The notes beneath the pieces were generated by a model. It was given only the letters and a program-made list of their open reading frames with translations. It had not been told where the DNA came from and did no database searches. From Myxococcales bacterium (GTDB taxonomy: Bacteria > Myxococcota > Polyangia > Nannocystales > Nannocystaceae), in NCBI GenBank assembly GCA_016793465.1, contig JAEUJW010000055.1:233936-297935 (forward strand): a stretch of DNA of 64,000 bases. Reading direction: 5' to 3'. The position numbers and the translations under genes are program-made. Positions 41,879 to 55,011 of the stretch are shown in pieces (the first letter of the stretch is position 1; each line of letters opens with the position of its first letter).

Positions 41879-42496
41879 TCAGGGGGCGACGGTCATCTTC
41901 TCGCGCACGTCCGCGGTCCAGACCTCGAGGTTGTCGAGGGTGCTCGAGACCAGGGCAGGGTTGGCGCTGAGGCGGGTCATGGCCTCCTCGAGCAGCCGGC
42001 GAGCCCGTCGCAGGCGGCTGCGGGCGGTGTCCTCGGGGACGCCGAGGAACACCCCGAGCTCGTGCCCGGTGAGGTGCTCCCAGTAGACGAGCTCGAGGAT
42101 CACCTGCTGGGCCACGGGGATCGTCCGCAGCGCGCGGACCAGCAGGACCTCCTCGGCCCGCGCGGCGAGCAGCGACGTCGGGCTGGCGCCGAGGTCGACG
42201 ATCGAGGTCTCCTCCGGGTCGAGCGGCTCACCCGCCCGTCGGCCCCGGCGGAGGTGTTCGAACAGCACGTTGCGCGCGATGCCGAACAGGTAGGTCCGCA
42301 CCGACGCCTCGCCGCGGAAGCGGTCGCGACTCTCCACGCAGACGTGAAAGGTGCGCTGCACGAGGTCCTCCACGTGGGTGTCGACCTTGTTGCGGAAGAA
42401 CCTGTAGATGCCCGCGAAGTGGCGCTTGAACAACGTGTTGCCGGCGCCCCGATCGCCCGCGCGCCAGCGCTGCAGCAGTTCGCTGTCGTCGTCCAT
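41879..42496 (-). CDS. ECF RNA polymerase sigma factor
   Basis: A 205-aa ECF sigma factor. Region 2 shows GNTLFKRHFAGIYRFFRNKV and VEDLVQRTFHVCVESRDRFRG, then VRTYLFGIARNVLFEHLRR. Region 4 shows LRTIPVAQQVILELVYWEHLTGHELGVFLGVPEDTARSRLRRARR. The short C-terminal tail (LSSTLDNLEVW...) is present in several myxobacterial ECFs. No anti-sigma gene overlaps it; instead a protease gene follows. It heads the minus-strand run and is 122 bp from the divergent small-protein and kinase genes. Confidence 0.9.
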   Translation of the reverse strand: MDDDSELLQRWRAGDRGAGNTLFKRHFAGIYRFFRNKVDTHVEDLVQRTFHVCVESRDRFRGEASVRTYLFGIARNVLFEHLRRGRRAGEPLDPEETSIVDLGASPTSLLAARAEEVLLVRALRTIPVAQQVILELVYWEHLTGHELGVFLGVPEDTARSRLRRARRLLEEAMTRLSANPALVSSTLDNLEVWTADVREKMTVAP

Positions 42497-42618
42497 CGCG
42501 GCACGGTATCACGGCCCGGGCCGCGACGACCAGGGTGACGGAAACTCCGGCCGCGGTCACTACCCACCACCGGGCCCGCTCGCAGCACCTGCGGCGCCCG
42601 GAGAAAGCGAGCCATCCC

Positions 42619-42999
42619 ATGTCCGACTGCACCGACGTCACCGGCCCGAACATCACCTCCATCTACTATGACAGCGACGGCGACTGCTACGATTCGTCGG
42701 GCGCCCCGATCGACGGGGTGAACCCCGACTGGTCGAGCGTGCTCACGCTGACGCTGCAGCCCAAGACGGGCGAGGACCCGTGCAACCTCGAGCAGACCGG
42801 CTACTGCGGCGAGCGCAACCCCGGCGACAACGTGACGATCGTCGGCAACAACGGCACGAACGGGGTCGTGACCGCGAGCTTCGACCTCTCTGCTCAGCCC
42901 GGCGGCGTGGTGTGGGGCTGGGACTTCGGGGGGTCCACCGCGCCCTCGCCGATCAAGGTCAAGGTGCGTGTCCGCCGGCCGTCGTCGGAGCAGTCGTGA
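42619..42999 (+). CDS. Small Asp/Gly-rich hypothetical protein
   Basis: A 126-aa protein beginning MSDCTDVTGPNITSIYYDSDGDCYDSSG, with four Cys (CTD, CYD, PCNL, YCGE) that may pair. No signal peptide, no membrane segment. The C-terminal half (NVTIVGNNGTNGVVTASFDL...WGWDFGGS) has beta-strand character. ATG 42619 has no strong RBS. It is 18 bp before the kinase-TPR gene on the same strand and divergent from the ECF gene, so it may be its operon partner. Confidence 0.58.
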   Translation: MSDCTDVTGPNITSIYYDSDGDCYDSSGAPIDGVNPDWSSVLTLTLQPKTGEDPCNLEQTGYCGERNPGDNVTIVGNNGTNGVVTASFDLSAQPGGVVWGWDFGGSTAPSPIKVKVRVRRPSSEQS

Positions 43000-43017
43000 T
43001 ACGGTCGCCCCACCGCC

Positions 43018-45797
<2,780 letters not shown>

Positions 45798-45881
45798 GGC
45801 GCCGCCGGCCCGACGCGCCGCGACCTCCGGCGACCGCGCGTGCGCGCTGGAACCGTCGGCGTGTCGGCGTTCGCCGGCCGC

Positions 45882-46115
45882 TCACTCGCCGCGGGCGACG
45901 GCCGCGACGGCCGCGATCACCTCGGCGAGCGCGCCGGCGCCGTGACGCTCGCGCACGAGGTCGTGGAAGCGTCCGGCGAGGAACTCCGCGTGGCTGGCCG
46001 CGCCGGCGCAGTCGCTGTGGCCCGAGCCGTAGTGATGGCCGACGATCACCTCGTGGCCGGTGACCTCGACGTAGTAGTGGGCGCCGTCGCTGCCCGTGCT
46101 CGACCAGGTGCGCAT
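45882..46115 (-). CDS. Small hypothetical protein
   Basis: A 77-aa soluble protein: a beta-hairpin half (AHYYVEVTGHEVIVGHHYGSG) and a helical half (HAEFLAGRFHDLVRERHGAGALAEVIAAVAAVA). His and one Cys are prominent, but no metal site can be argued. No family recognised. It converges with the kinase-TPR gene and follows the caspase-like gene on the same strand after a 41-bp gap. Confidence 0.55.
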   Translation of the reverse strand: MRTWSSTGSDGAHYYVEVTGHEVIVGHHYGSGHSDCAGAASHAEFLAGRFHDLVRERHGAGALAEVIAAVAAVARGE

Positions 46116-46156
46116 CGCCCCACGCTAGCACCGCCGGCCCGCGGCGGGCCGCGTCG

Positions 46157-47815
46157 TCAGCGGCCGAGGGCCGCGCGCCCGGCCTCGCGGTAGCGCGAGA
46201 ACAGCGCCGCGAGCTCGTCCGGGGCCGCGCCGATCGCCGCGGCCGCGCGCTCGAGCGTGTCGCTGCCGGCGAGCAGGCGGCCGATCGCCCGCTCGAGCTC
46301 GTCGCGGTCCGGCCGCGCGCTCGTGGCGGCCGCGGGCAGCACGGTCATGCCGAGCAGCTCGGCCGCGAGGTCGTGAGCCGGCGCGCGGGCGGCCGCGGGG
46401 GCTGTCCCTCGGGCCAGGTTCGAGTCGACCGCCCGGGCGACCCGCGCGGCCGGGTCGCCGAGCAGCACGAAGCCGGCCAGGTCCTGGCGCAGCAGCCACA
46501 GCTGGGCCCGGCGCACCGGCTCGTCGACGCCGCTCTCGTCGAGGGCGGTGAGGTCGGTGTTGACGCGCTCGAACCACCGGTAGAGCTCGCGGAACGCCGG
46601 GCCCATGCGGTCGCCGCGGAGCGCCGCGGCGAGCACCGCGAGGAAGCGGCCCGAGCGGTCGAGCCCGCGGCCGAGGTCCCGCTCCTGGAACGAGTAGGTC
46701 CACGCCAGGTCGATGTGGCCGATGAACGCGAGCGGGCCGCGCGGGTCGGCCAGCACCGTCTTCGGCACCGCGGCGACGAACGGCGGCGCCCCGGGCGGCG
46801 GCAGGCAGGCCGCGATCGCGTCGACCCGCCCGGGCAGGTGACCGTGGGCGACCAGCGCGTCGAGCCAGCGGGCGTACTTGCTGGTCGCCGGGGTGCCGGC
46901 GCCGAAGCAGGCGAACATGAACCACAGCCCGCCCGGCATGCACGGCGCGCCCGCGAGGTCCTCGCCGCGCAGCTGCCCGCCGGCGCCGAAGCTCGGCGCG
47001 CCCTGCAGCGCGCGCTGGCTCGCCGGGTCCGTCCAGCCGCCGCGCGGGGCGCCGAGGCCGTGGCCGAGGCTGAGCAGCACGCCGGGCTCGCGCATGTGCG
47101 ACAGCAGCTTGTCGGGCGTCGGGTGGAGCGTGCCGGTCTCCTGCGGCTCGGCGGGGAACAGCCCGACGTCGCGGGCGCGGAGGTCGCGGGCGTGCTCGAC
47201 GCACGGGTGCACGAGCCCGTGCGAGCCGGCCCAGGTCGCGGGCGTGCCGTCGAGGATGGCGTGGAACACCGCCCGCGGGGCCGGCAGCGCCGCCTGCTCG
47301 GCGGCCAGCAGCTTGGCGCAGTAGGCGGCGTAGTGCGCCGGGCGATCGAAGGCGAGGCGTCCGACGAACCCGTCGGCCGCCTGCGAGACCTGCAGCTCGT
47401 ACGAGACCTGATGCAGGTCGCCGAGGATCAGCTGGTAGCGCGGCAGGTCCTGGAAGTGGCGCTCGCTGGTCAGGAACACCGAGCGCTTCCAGTCGGCCGC
47501 CTCGATCGCCGTCATGCCCGGGCGCACGCGGTAGAGCTTGACCGCGGCCCCCTGCTCGCGCGCGCGGGCGTCGATCAGCGGGGCGACGCGGGCCAGCAGC
47601 TCGTCGCCCTCGGGGCCCCGCGGCGCGATCACTGCCCAGCGCTGGACCGCCAGGTCGTCGGGGCGGCGGCTGTCGTGCCACAGCCGCTCGGTCAGCGGCA
47701 CCGCCGTCGGCGCCTGCCCGCGGGCGGTCGTCAGCGCCACGCCGCCGGCCAGCACCGGCGCGCGGGTGTCGGCGCTGACGAGCAGGAGATCCGGTTGTGC
47801 CTCGGCCGTACCCAT
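46157..47815 (-). CDS. Caspase/gingipain-like (clan CD) protein with helical C-terminal tail
   Basis: A 552-aa protein without signal peptide. A beta/alpha region (LPRYQLILGDLHQVSYELQ...GFVGRLAFDRP) precedes a probable catalytic dyad. His252 lies in LLSLGHGLGAPRGG, and Cys303 in WFMFACFGAGTP, the H-G ... A-C-x-x-G/A spacing of caspase/gingipain/CHAT peptidases. The last ~80 residues (RDELERAIGRLLAGSDTLERAAAAIGAAPDE) are helical, in the place of an effector-associated domain. Roles of this clan include toxic or defence proteolysis; no partner is identified. ATG 47815 is preferred over GTG 47827. Confidence 0.68.
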   Translation of the reverse strand: MGTAEAQPDLLLVSADTRAPVLAGGVALTTARGQAPTAVPLTERLWHDSRRPDDLAVQRWAVIAPRGPEGDELLARVAPLIDARAREQGAAVKLYRVRPGMTAIEAADWKRSVFLTSERHFQDLPRYQLILGDLHQVSYELQVSQAADGFVGRLAFDRPAHYAAYCAKLLAAEQAALPAPRAVFHAILDGTPATWAGSHGLVHPCVEHARDLRARDVGLFPAEPQETGTLHPTPDKLLSHMREPGVLLSLGHGLGAPRGGWTDPASQRALQGAPSFGAGGQLRGEDLAGAPCMPGGLWFMFACFGAGTPATSKYARWLDALVAHGHLPGRVDAIAACLPPPGAPPFVAAVPKTVLADPRGPLAFIGHIDLAWTYSFQERDLGRGLDRSGRFLAVLAAALRGDRMGPAFRELYRWFERVNTDLTALDESGVDEPVRRAQLWLLRQDLAGFVLLGDPAARVARAVDSNLARGTAPAAARAPAHDLAAELLGMTVLPAAATSARPDRDELERAIGRLLAGSDTLERAAAAIGAAPDELAALFSRYREAGRAALGR

Positions 47816-48069
47816 CACCCACCCCAAGACGATCGAGAGGAGCGCCGCGCCGTCGACGACGAGCGCGTGCGAGGCCCCGAGCCTATCACGCGCCGCGACG
47901 CCGACCTCACCCGCGCTTCCGCGCCCGCTGCCGGCGCGGCGAAAAATCGCCGCGGCCGCCTCACGTCCTTCGGCCGCGCGCGTCTTGATGGGCCGACGCG
48001 GCGATCGAGACGTCCCGACGTCGACGATCGTGATCGACCCCGCAGCCTCTCTGTAGACGAAGGAGCCCC

Positions 48070-51000
48070 GTGCAGAATTCAGCCGCCGACACTGCCACCA
48101 TCGAAGTCTATCTGGCGGACCCGACGACCGGCGCCGTGCGGGAGCCGCTGAGTCGCACGCTGGTGTTCCGCGGGCTCGACGACGCCGGCGCGGTCACGTT
48201 CGGGCCGGTCTCCCGCGGCTACGCGGCGGTCCAGACGCTGACCGACGTGCCGCTCGCGACCACCCGACTGGCCGTCACCGACCCGCAGGACCCCGGCGTG
48301 CTGGGCCTCGTGCGGGTCGACGTGAGCGCGACCCGGACCGCCCGCGTCAGCGACCCCGTGCTGCTGCCGGCGCGCACCGACGCCCCGGCGGGGCTCGGCC
48401 AGGGCCCGGCCAGCGGCGCCCCGATCGCCGTCGGCGCCGGCTTCGTGCAGACCCGGCCGAGCGCCGTCGGCGACGCGGGCGCGAACAACGGCATGGCCGG
48501 GGCCCGGGCGACCAGCGCGACCACCGACCTCGCGTTCCCCTACAAGACCAACTCGTGGCTGAGCCCGATCCTCCACGCCGACAACCGCTCGACGGTGTGG
48601 ACCGGCGGCGGGCCGCAGCCCGGGCAGTACGACCCGAACGGCAACCCCAAGGTGCTGTACCAGCTGCCGGTGTACCCGCACCCGTGGCTGCTCCACTACA
48701 ACATGCAGCAGCCCTCGCCGGTGGGCCGGGCCACGCCGGCGGTGGTCGCCGGGTTCGCGCCGCTGCGCGGGCTCAAGCTGATCGCCGAGATCCCCACGTT
48801 CGCGGCCGGGACCAACGTGCCGGCGCCCGACGGTGGCAACAGCGCGAGCACCTACGGCGAGTTCAACACGGTGCCGGGCGTGCTCGACATGATCACGCTC
48901 GACCCGGGCTTCCTCGCCGGCCGCATCAAGGTGGCGCGCATGGGCGACTACGACGCCGAGCTGGTGCTGCGGGCCGTCGACGCCGACGACTTCGAGGCGA
49001 CCGGCCTGCCGCCGCGCGCGAGCCTGCAGCTCGGGGTGGTGCGCGGCAACCCGCTGATCTACTTCACCGCCAACGCGCTGCCCGGCGTCGACCTCTACCA
49101 CACGACCTCCAACGTCGACGGCACGCTCGGCGCCACCCGGGGCGTCGTCGTCGTCGCCGGCCGGGCGATCGCCTACGTGGTGTGGACCGCCTCCTACGGC
49201 GTCGGCGACTTCTCGGTGACCCGCACCACCGCGCTGTTCTACCCCGACGACGCCGCGACCTACGCCCAGGACGCGCCGATCGCCAACGCCGGCGCCGGCG
49301 GCGACGGGCGCAACAGCGTGCGCGCCCGCCTGAGCTTCGTCGCCGGCGACGGCGCCAACTACTTCACGATCGCCGACCTGCCCGACGCCGCCGCGGCCGA
49401 CGCGACCGTGCTGGCCGCGCTGGCCGCGGCCGCCTTCTCGCGGCCGGTCGCCACCACCGTCGCCTATCACTACGACGCGGCCGCGCAGACCGTCGACGCG
49501 ACCTACACGATGACCACCGCCAACGCGCTCGGGCTGCCGAACGTCGGCGTCAGCGGCCTGCTGCCGCACCACTACCAGGTCAGCGCCGTGCGCGAGGGCG
49601 ACGCGATCCTCGTCGGCGACCCGCCCGCGCTGACCACCGGCGGCGGCGCGGCGCTCCGCTACCCGCTCACCCAGGGCGAGCTGCGCGTCTACGCGACCAG
49701 CGGCTGGACCAGCCGCTACCCGGTGCCGGGCATCCTGCCGTTCTTGCCGGCGCTCGACGCCGACGACGCCGAGGGCCGCGCCGCGCTGGCGGGCTACGTG
49801 CACAACGGGTTCGTCGGCAAGTGGGCCGGGTCGATCCCGCCGTACACCAACCAGAACGCGGTCAAGGGCTCTCAGGCCTACCAGCTGGGCAAGTTCGTGC
49901 AGCGCAACATGCTCGCGCTGCCGGCCATCGACCACGACGCGGGCGACGCGGCGCTGGCCGCCGAGGTGCTGGCCAACACCCGCGCGCTGGTCGAGCTGTT
50001 CTTCCGCGAGGACCCGGTGCAGACCGCCGAGCACCCCGGCTCGGCGCCCTACTACACCTACTACGACCCGCTCGTCGGCAGCCTGTACCAGTTCCCGCAG
50101 GGCCAGCCGCCGGCCAACCCGAACTTCCCGTCCGACGACGCCACCGCCCCGCACGAGGCGTTCGGCGCGACCTCGCGGACCAACGACCACCAGTTCCACT
50201 ACGGCTACTTCATCCACGCCGCCGCCCAGATCGCGCTGCGCGACCCGCAGTGGGGCGCGGCCTGGCGCGACGCCATCAACCAGTACGTGTTCGACGCCGC
50301 CGACGCGCCGGAGGTCAACCCGCAGCCGCGCCTGGCGTTCCCGCGGACGCGCTTCTGGGACGCGTACATGAACCACTGCTACTCGGCCGGGCTCAGCTGG
50401 CCCGACCTCGCCGGCAACAACGAGGAGTCGATCTCCGAGGAGCTCAACTTCTGGGCCGGCGCCGCGCTGTGGGGCGCCGCGACCGGGCAGGACGCGCTCG
50501 TGCGCCACGGGCTCGCGCACTTCGCCTGCGCGGTCCACTCGTCGTACATGTACTGGTTCGACATCGCCGGCAACAAGCGGGCGCTCGGCGGGACGGTCCG
50601 CGGCGCCGCGCTGCGCTGGCCGGGCGGGCAGGGCGCGGCGATCGCGGCCGACGGCCACACCGGCCTCAACACGTTCTTCAACGCCCACCCGACCGCCGCG
50701 CGCGTCATCATCGTGCTGCCGGTCGGCCCGCACAGCTGGTACCTGGCGATGAACCCGAAGTTCACCGCCCAGTCGGTCGCCGACTACCGCCAGTTCCTGA
50801 AGGACCACGACATCGACCCGCTCGCCCCGGCGGTGCACAAGGACCGCGACGGCGGCCCGTTCAGCGTCAAGAACCCGTGGCTGAGCACGCTCGGCTACGC
50901 CTCGCAGCTGGCCAAGTGGATGGCCATGGTCGACCCGGCCGGGGCGATGGCCGCGCTGTTCCCCGCGCCGAACAACCGCGACATCGTCGACAACGGCGAG

Positions 51001-51285
51001 GGCGACGACATCATCCCGATCGACATGCTCACCGACGAGGGCGACTCGGCGGCGCTGACCTACCACATGACGCGCTACATGCAGACGCACGGCACGCCGA
51101 ACCTGTGGGTCAAGGCCGTCGACGCGGCGTTCTACATGGTCTTCGACGACGCGGCCCGCAAGCGGCGGACCTACGTCGGCTTCAACCCGACCGCGGCCGC
51201 GCTCGACATCAAGTTCACCGACGGCACGGTGATCTCCGGCGTGCTCGCCCGCTCGCTCGGCAGCCGCGAGCTCCCGCTCCCGTGA
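48070..51285 (+). CDS. GH81 endo-1,3-beta-glucanase
   Basis: A 1071-aa protein from GTG 48070 with GAAGGAG before it. The GH81 catalytic domain occupies ~150-1000. NDHQFHYGYFIHAAA (near residue 704) and GNNEESISEELNFWAG (near 782) hold the conserved Asp/Glu residues of the family, which hydrolyse beta-1,3-glucan of fungal walls. A ~140-residue N-terminal beta domain (IEVYLADPTTGAVREPLSRTLVFRG) may bind substrate. Unusually for this enzyme class no signal peptide is present, even in the upstream frame. A predatory role against yeasts or fungi is likely by family; the export route is unclear. Confidence 0.9.
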   Translation: MQNSAADTATIEVYLADPTTGAVREPLSRTLVFRGLDDAGAVTFGPVSRGYAAVQTLTDVPLATTRLAVTDPQDPGVLGLVRVDVSATRTARVSDPVLLPARTDAPAGLGQGPASGAPIAVGAGFVQTRPSAVGDAGANNGMAGARATSATTDLAFPYKTNSWLSPILHADNRSTVWTGGGPQPGQYDPNGNPKVLYQLPVYPHPWLLHYNMQQPSPVGRATPAVVAGFAPLRGLKLIAEIPTFAAGTNVPAPDGGNSASTYGEFNTVPGVLDMITLDPGFLAGRIKVARMGDYDAELVLRAVDADDFEATGLPPRASLQLGVVRGNPLIYFTANALPGVDLYHTTSNVDGTLGATRGVVVVAGRAIAYVVWTASYGVGDFSVTRTTALFYPDDAATYAQDAPIANAGAGGDGRNSVRARLSFVAGDGANYFTIADLPDAAAADATVLAALAAAAFSRPVATTVAYHYDAAAQTVDATYTMTTANALGLPNVGVSGLLPHHYQVSAVREGDAILVGDPPALTTGGGAALRYPLTQGELRVYATSGWTSRYPVPGILPFLPALDADDAEGRAALAGYVHNGFVGKWAGSIPPYTNQNAVKGSQAYQLGKFVQRNMLALPAIDHDAGDAALAAEVLANTRALVELFFREDPVQTAEHPGSAPYYTYYDPLVGSLYQFPQGQPPANPNFPSDDATAPHEAFGATSRTNDHQFHYGYFIHAAAQIALRDPQWGAAWRDAINQYVFDAADAPEVNPQPRLAFPRTRFWDAYMNHCYSAGLSWPDLAGNNEESISEELNFWAGAALWGAATGQDALVRHGLAHFACAVHSSYMYWFDIAGNKRALGGTVRGAALRWPGGQGAAIAADGHTGLNTFFNAHPTAARVIIVLPVGPHSWYLAMNPKFTAQSVADYRQFLKDHDIDPLAPAVHKDRDGGPFSVKNPWLSTLGYASQLAKWMAMVDPAGAMAALFPAPNNRDIVDNGEGDDIIPIDMLTDEGDSAALTYHMTRYMQTHGTPNLWVKAVDAAFYMVFDDAARKRRTYVGFNPTAAALDIKFTDGTVISGVLARSLGSRELPLP

Positions 51286-51579
51286 CGCCGTGACGGGCGC
51301 GGGCGCCGGCGGCCGCGCGGGCGCGTCGGCGGCTCGTACGCCGCCTCGACGCGCCGCCGCGGTCGGTCACGCTCGACGCGAGCGCCGTGCGTCGGTGTGC
51401 GCCGCACATGCAGCCCGCGCGCGGCGCACGAGGCCCGGACCCGCGCGGCCGCGTCGACCGTCGCGCGAGGCCTCGCGTCGTGCACGACGCAAGCGACGAC
51501 GCATGACGTCGCGGACCGACATCAGCTCGCTTGCGCACTCACAAAGCGTGCGCCGCGACGTCTCGCTGGACGCCCGGAC
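51286..51579. other. Intergenic region, no gene recognised
   Basis: About 290 bp of very GC-rich sequence between the GH81 stop and the next promoter. No frame looks coding, and no hairpin of good quality was found. Nothing further is seen. Confidence 0.5.
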
Positions 51580-51609
51580 TTGTTAAGCGCAGAGGGATCG
51601 CTCTATCCT
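51580..51609 (+). promoter_or_regulatory. Probable sigma-70 promoter of the kinase/activator operon
   Basis: TTGTTA (51580-51585), an 18-bp spacer and TATCCT (51604-51609) lie 27 bp before the kinase ATG, in a patch less GC-rich than its surroundings. Confidence 0.55.
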
Positions 51610-51635
51610 CGGGCGCTGGATAGCAGGGCTTGTAC

Positions 51636-52465
51636 ATGGCCACGCAGGATGAACAAGTCGCGCCGGCGGGCCAGGCCCCGCGATCGCCCGCAGGTGCCGC
51701 ACGGTCTCCGCGGGTAACGCTGGTCGGGGGCCGCTACCGGCTGCTCGAGGCGATCGGCGCGGGCGGCATGGGGGCGGTCCATCACGCCCGCGACGTCGTC
51801 AGCGGGCGCTCGCTGGCGCTGAAGCTCCCGCGCGCCCCGGCGGCGCGCCAGCCGTGGGCTTCGCGGGCGTGCCTGCTGCGGGAGGGCGAGGCCCTCGCGC
51901 GCGTGCGGCACCCGCACGTCGTCGGGTTCGTCGACGTCGGGGTCGACCGCGACGTCGCCTTCCTGGCCATGCAGCGCCTGCACGCCGCGCCGCTGGCCGG
52001 GCGCCCGCTGGGGACCGGCGACGCCCTGCGCGTCGGCCGGCAGATCGGCGAGGCCCTCGCCGCGGTCCACGACGCCGGCCTCGTCCACCGCGACGTCACG
52101 CCGCGCAACCTGCTGGTCGCGCCCGACGGCCACGCGACGCTCATCGACTTCGGCCTGGCCCGCGCCCTCGACGCGAGCGACGACGCGTTCGCGGCGCTCG
52201 CCCTCACCGGCTCGCAGCCGCCCGGCACGCGCGCGTACATGGCCCCCGAGCAGCGCGACGGCCGGGTCGTCGGCCCCGCCGCCGACCAGTACGCCCTGTC
52301 CGCCACCCTCCTGCGCGGCCTCGACGTCGGCGCCGCCGCGGGCGAGGAGGACCACGCGCGCGCGGCCCTGCTCGTCGTGCTCCGGCGCGCGCTCGCCGAG
52401 GAGCCGCGCGCGCGCTTCGCCGACATGCGGGCGTTCGTCGCGGCGCTGGGCGGGTGCACCACGCG

Positions 52466-52469
<4 letters not shown>
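51636..52469 (+). CDS. Small soluble Ser/Thr protein kinase
   Basis: A 277-aa stand-alone kinase. [13 protein letters not shown] and LALKLP are the glycine loop and Lys. [10 protein letters not shown] is the catalytic loop, a variant of the HRDVSPQN form common in myxobacterial kinases rather than HRDxKxxN. DFGLARA and [10 protein letters not shown] follow. No transmembrane or sensor domain. Its stop overlaps the start of the sigma-54 activator gene (ATGA), so translation is coupled and the kinase probably phosphorylates that activator or a protein it recognises. Confidence 0.88.
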
Positions 52470-54055
<1,586 letters not shown>

Positions 54056-54060
54056 GCGGG

Positions 54061-54606
54061 TCAGGCGAACGCCCGCAGCGACGCGCGCAGGATCTCGCGG
54101 ACCTGCTGGATGCGCTTGCGGGCGTTCTGCGGGGTGATGCTGAGCGCCTGCGAGATGCGGTCGTACGGCAGCTCGTCGAGGAAGCGCAGCGCGAACACCT
54201 GGTAGAGGTGCGGCGGCAGCTCGGCCGCGGCCTCGCGGATCGACGCCGCCATCTCGCGCCGCAGCAGCGAGAGGTCCGGCGGCGGGCCGTGGGCCCCGCC
54301 GACCAGCACCGTCGGCTCCGCGGGCGCGTGCTGCTGCAGCTCCGCGCCGCGCGCCCGCCCGCGCTGGATGTCCACGCACAGGTTGTGCAGCACCCGCAGC
54401 ATCCACGGCCTGAACTGCTGCACCGTCCGCGGGTTGTGACGCATGTACTCGGCCGCGTTGAGCGCGCCCTTGCTGAGCACGTCCTCGGCGTCGTGGCGGT
54501 TGCCCTGCAGCCAGCGCACGCACGTCTTGAAGAAGAACTCGCGCTCGCCGAGCCACAGGCGCCAGAAGTCCTCGCCGTCGGCCTCCACCCCCACCGGAAC
54601 AAGCAT
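54061..54606 (-). CDS. ECF RNA polymerase sigma factor
   Basis: A 181-aa ECF sigma factor from ATG 54606; upstream in-frame ATGs at 54648 and 54681 are less likely. Region 2: LGEREFFFKTCVRWLQGNRHDAEDVLSKGAL and FRPWMLRVLHNLCVDIQRGR. Region 4: LPPHLYQVFALRFLDELPYDRISQALSITPQNARKRIQQ. No anti-sigma gene follows; the stop lies 5 bp from the convergent activator gene. The ~400-bp region upstream of it carries the palindromic 75-bp repeats. Confidence 0.87.
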   Translation of the reverse strand: MLVPVGVEADGEDFWRLWLGEREFFFKTCVRWLQGNRHDAEDVLSKGALNAAEYMRHNPRTVQQFRPWMLRVLHNLCVDIQRGRARGAELQQHAPAEPTVLVGGAHGPPPDLSLLRREMAASIREAAAELPPHLYQVFALRFLDELPYDRISQALSITPQNARKRIQQVREILRASLRAFA

Positions 54607-54765
54607 CGTCGACCTCGCCGCGCGGACGCCCCGCGCCGGTCGCTGCATCTGCAACCACGGTGCCACGCGGCCGGCGGGCACCCGCGCCCGCGGTCGTCCG
54701 ACCTCGGCGGCCGGGCCCGCGCCGCCGCGTCCGTCGCCGCCCCGACGCGGGCGCGGCTGCCCGTC

Positions 54766-54974
54766 GCTGGACCGTTCAGGGCGGCGTGGACGGTCCAGCG
54801 TGGACGCGGCGCTGGACGGTCCAGCGCGCGCCGATCGATCGGCCCGACCGGAGGAGGCGCGTCGCCGGTCCGACGTGCACGCGGCGCTGGACGGTCCAGC
54901 GCGCGTCGATCGATCGGCCCGACCGGAGGAGGCGCGTCGCTGGTCCGACGTGCACGCGGCGCTGGACGGTCCAG
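54766..54974. repeat. 75-bp tandem repeat with CTGGAC-G-GTCCAG palindromes
   Basis: The exact 13-bp palindrome CTGGACGGTCCAG occurs at 54812, 54887 and 54962, 75 bp apart, with the sequence between copies nearly identical (including CGATCGATCG and GACCGGAGGAGGCGCGTCGC). Degenerate copies lie at 54767 and 54786. The array fills the gap between the ECF sigma gene and the 3' end of the CHAT operon. No protein family is seen in any frame across it. Confidence 0.85.
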
Positions 54975-55011
54975 GCGCGCGAGCGTCGTCGCCGCGGACG
55001 TCGTCGTCGCC

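Noticed and set aside
52088..52115. Pseudokinase because the catalytic loop reads HRDVTPRN
   Set aside because: HRDVSPQN/HRDVTPxN loops are common in myxobacterial kinases, and the Lys, Asp and DFG residues are intact.
54766..54974. CRISPR array
   Set aside because: The whole 75-bp unit is repeated and there are no unique spacers of constant length; no cas gene is near.
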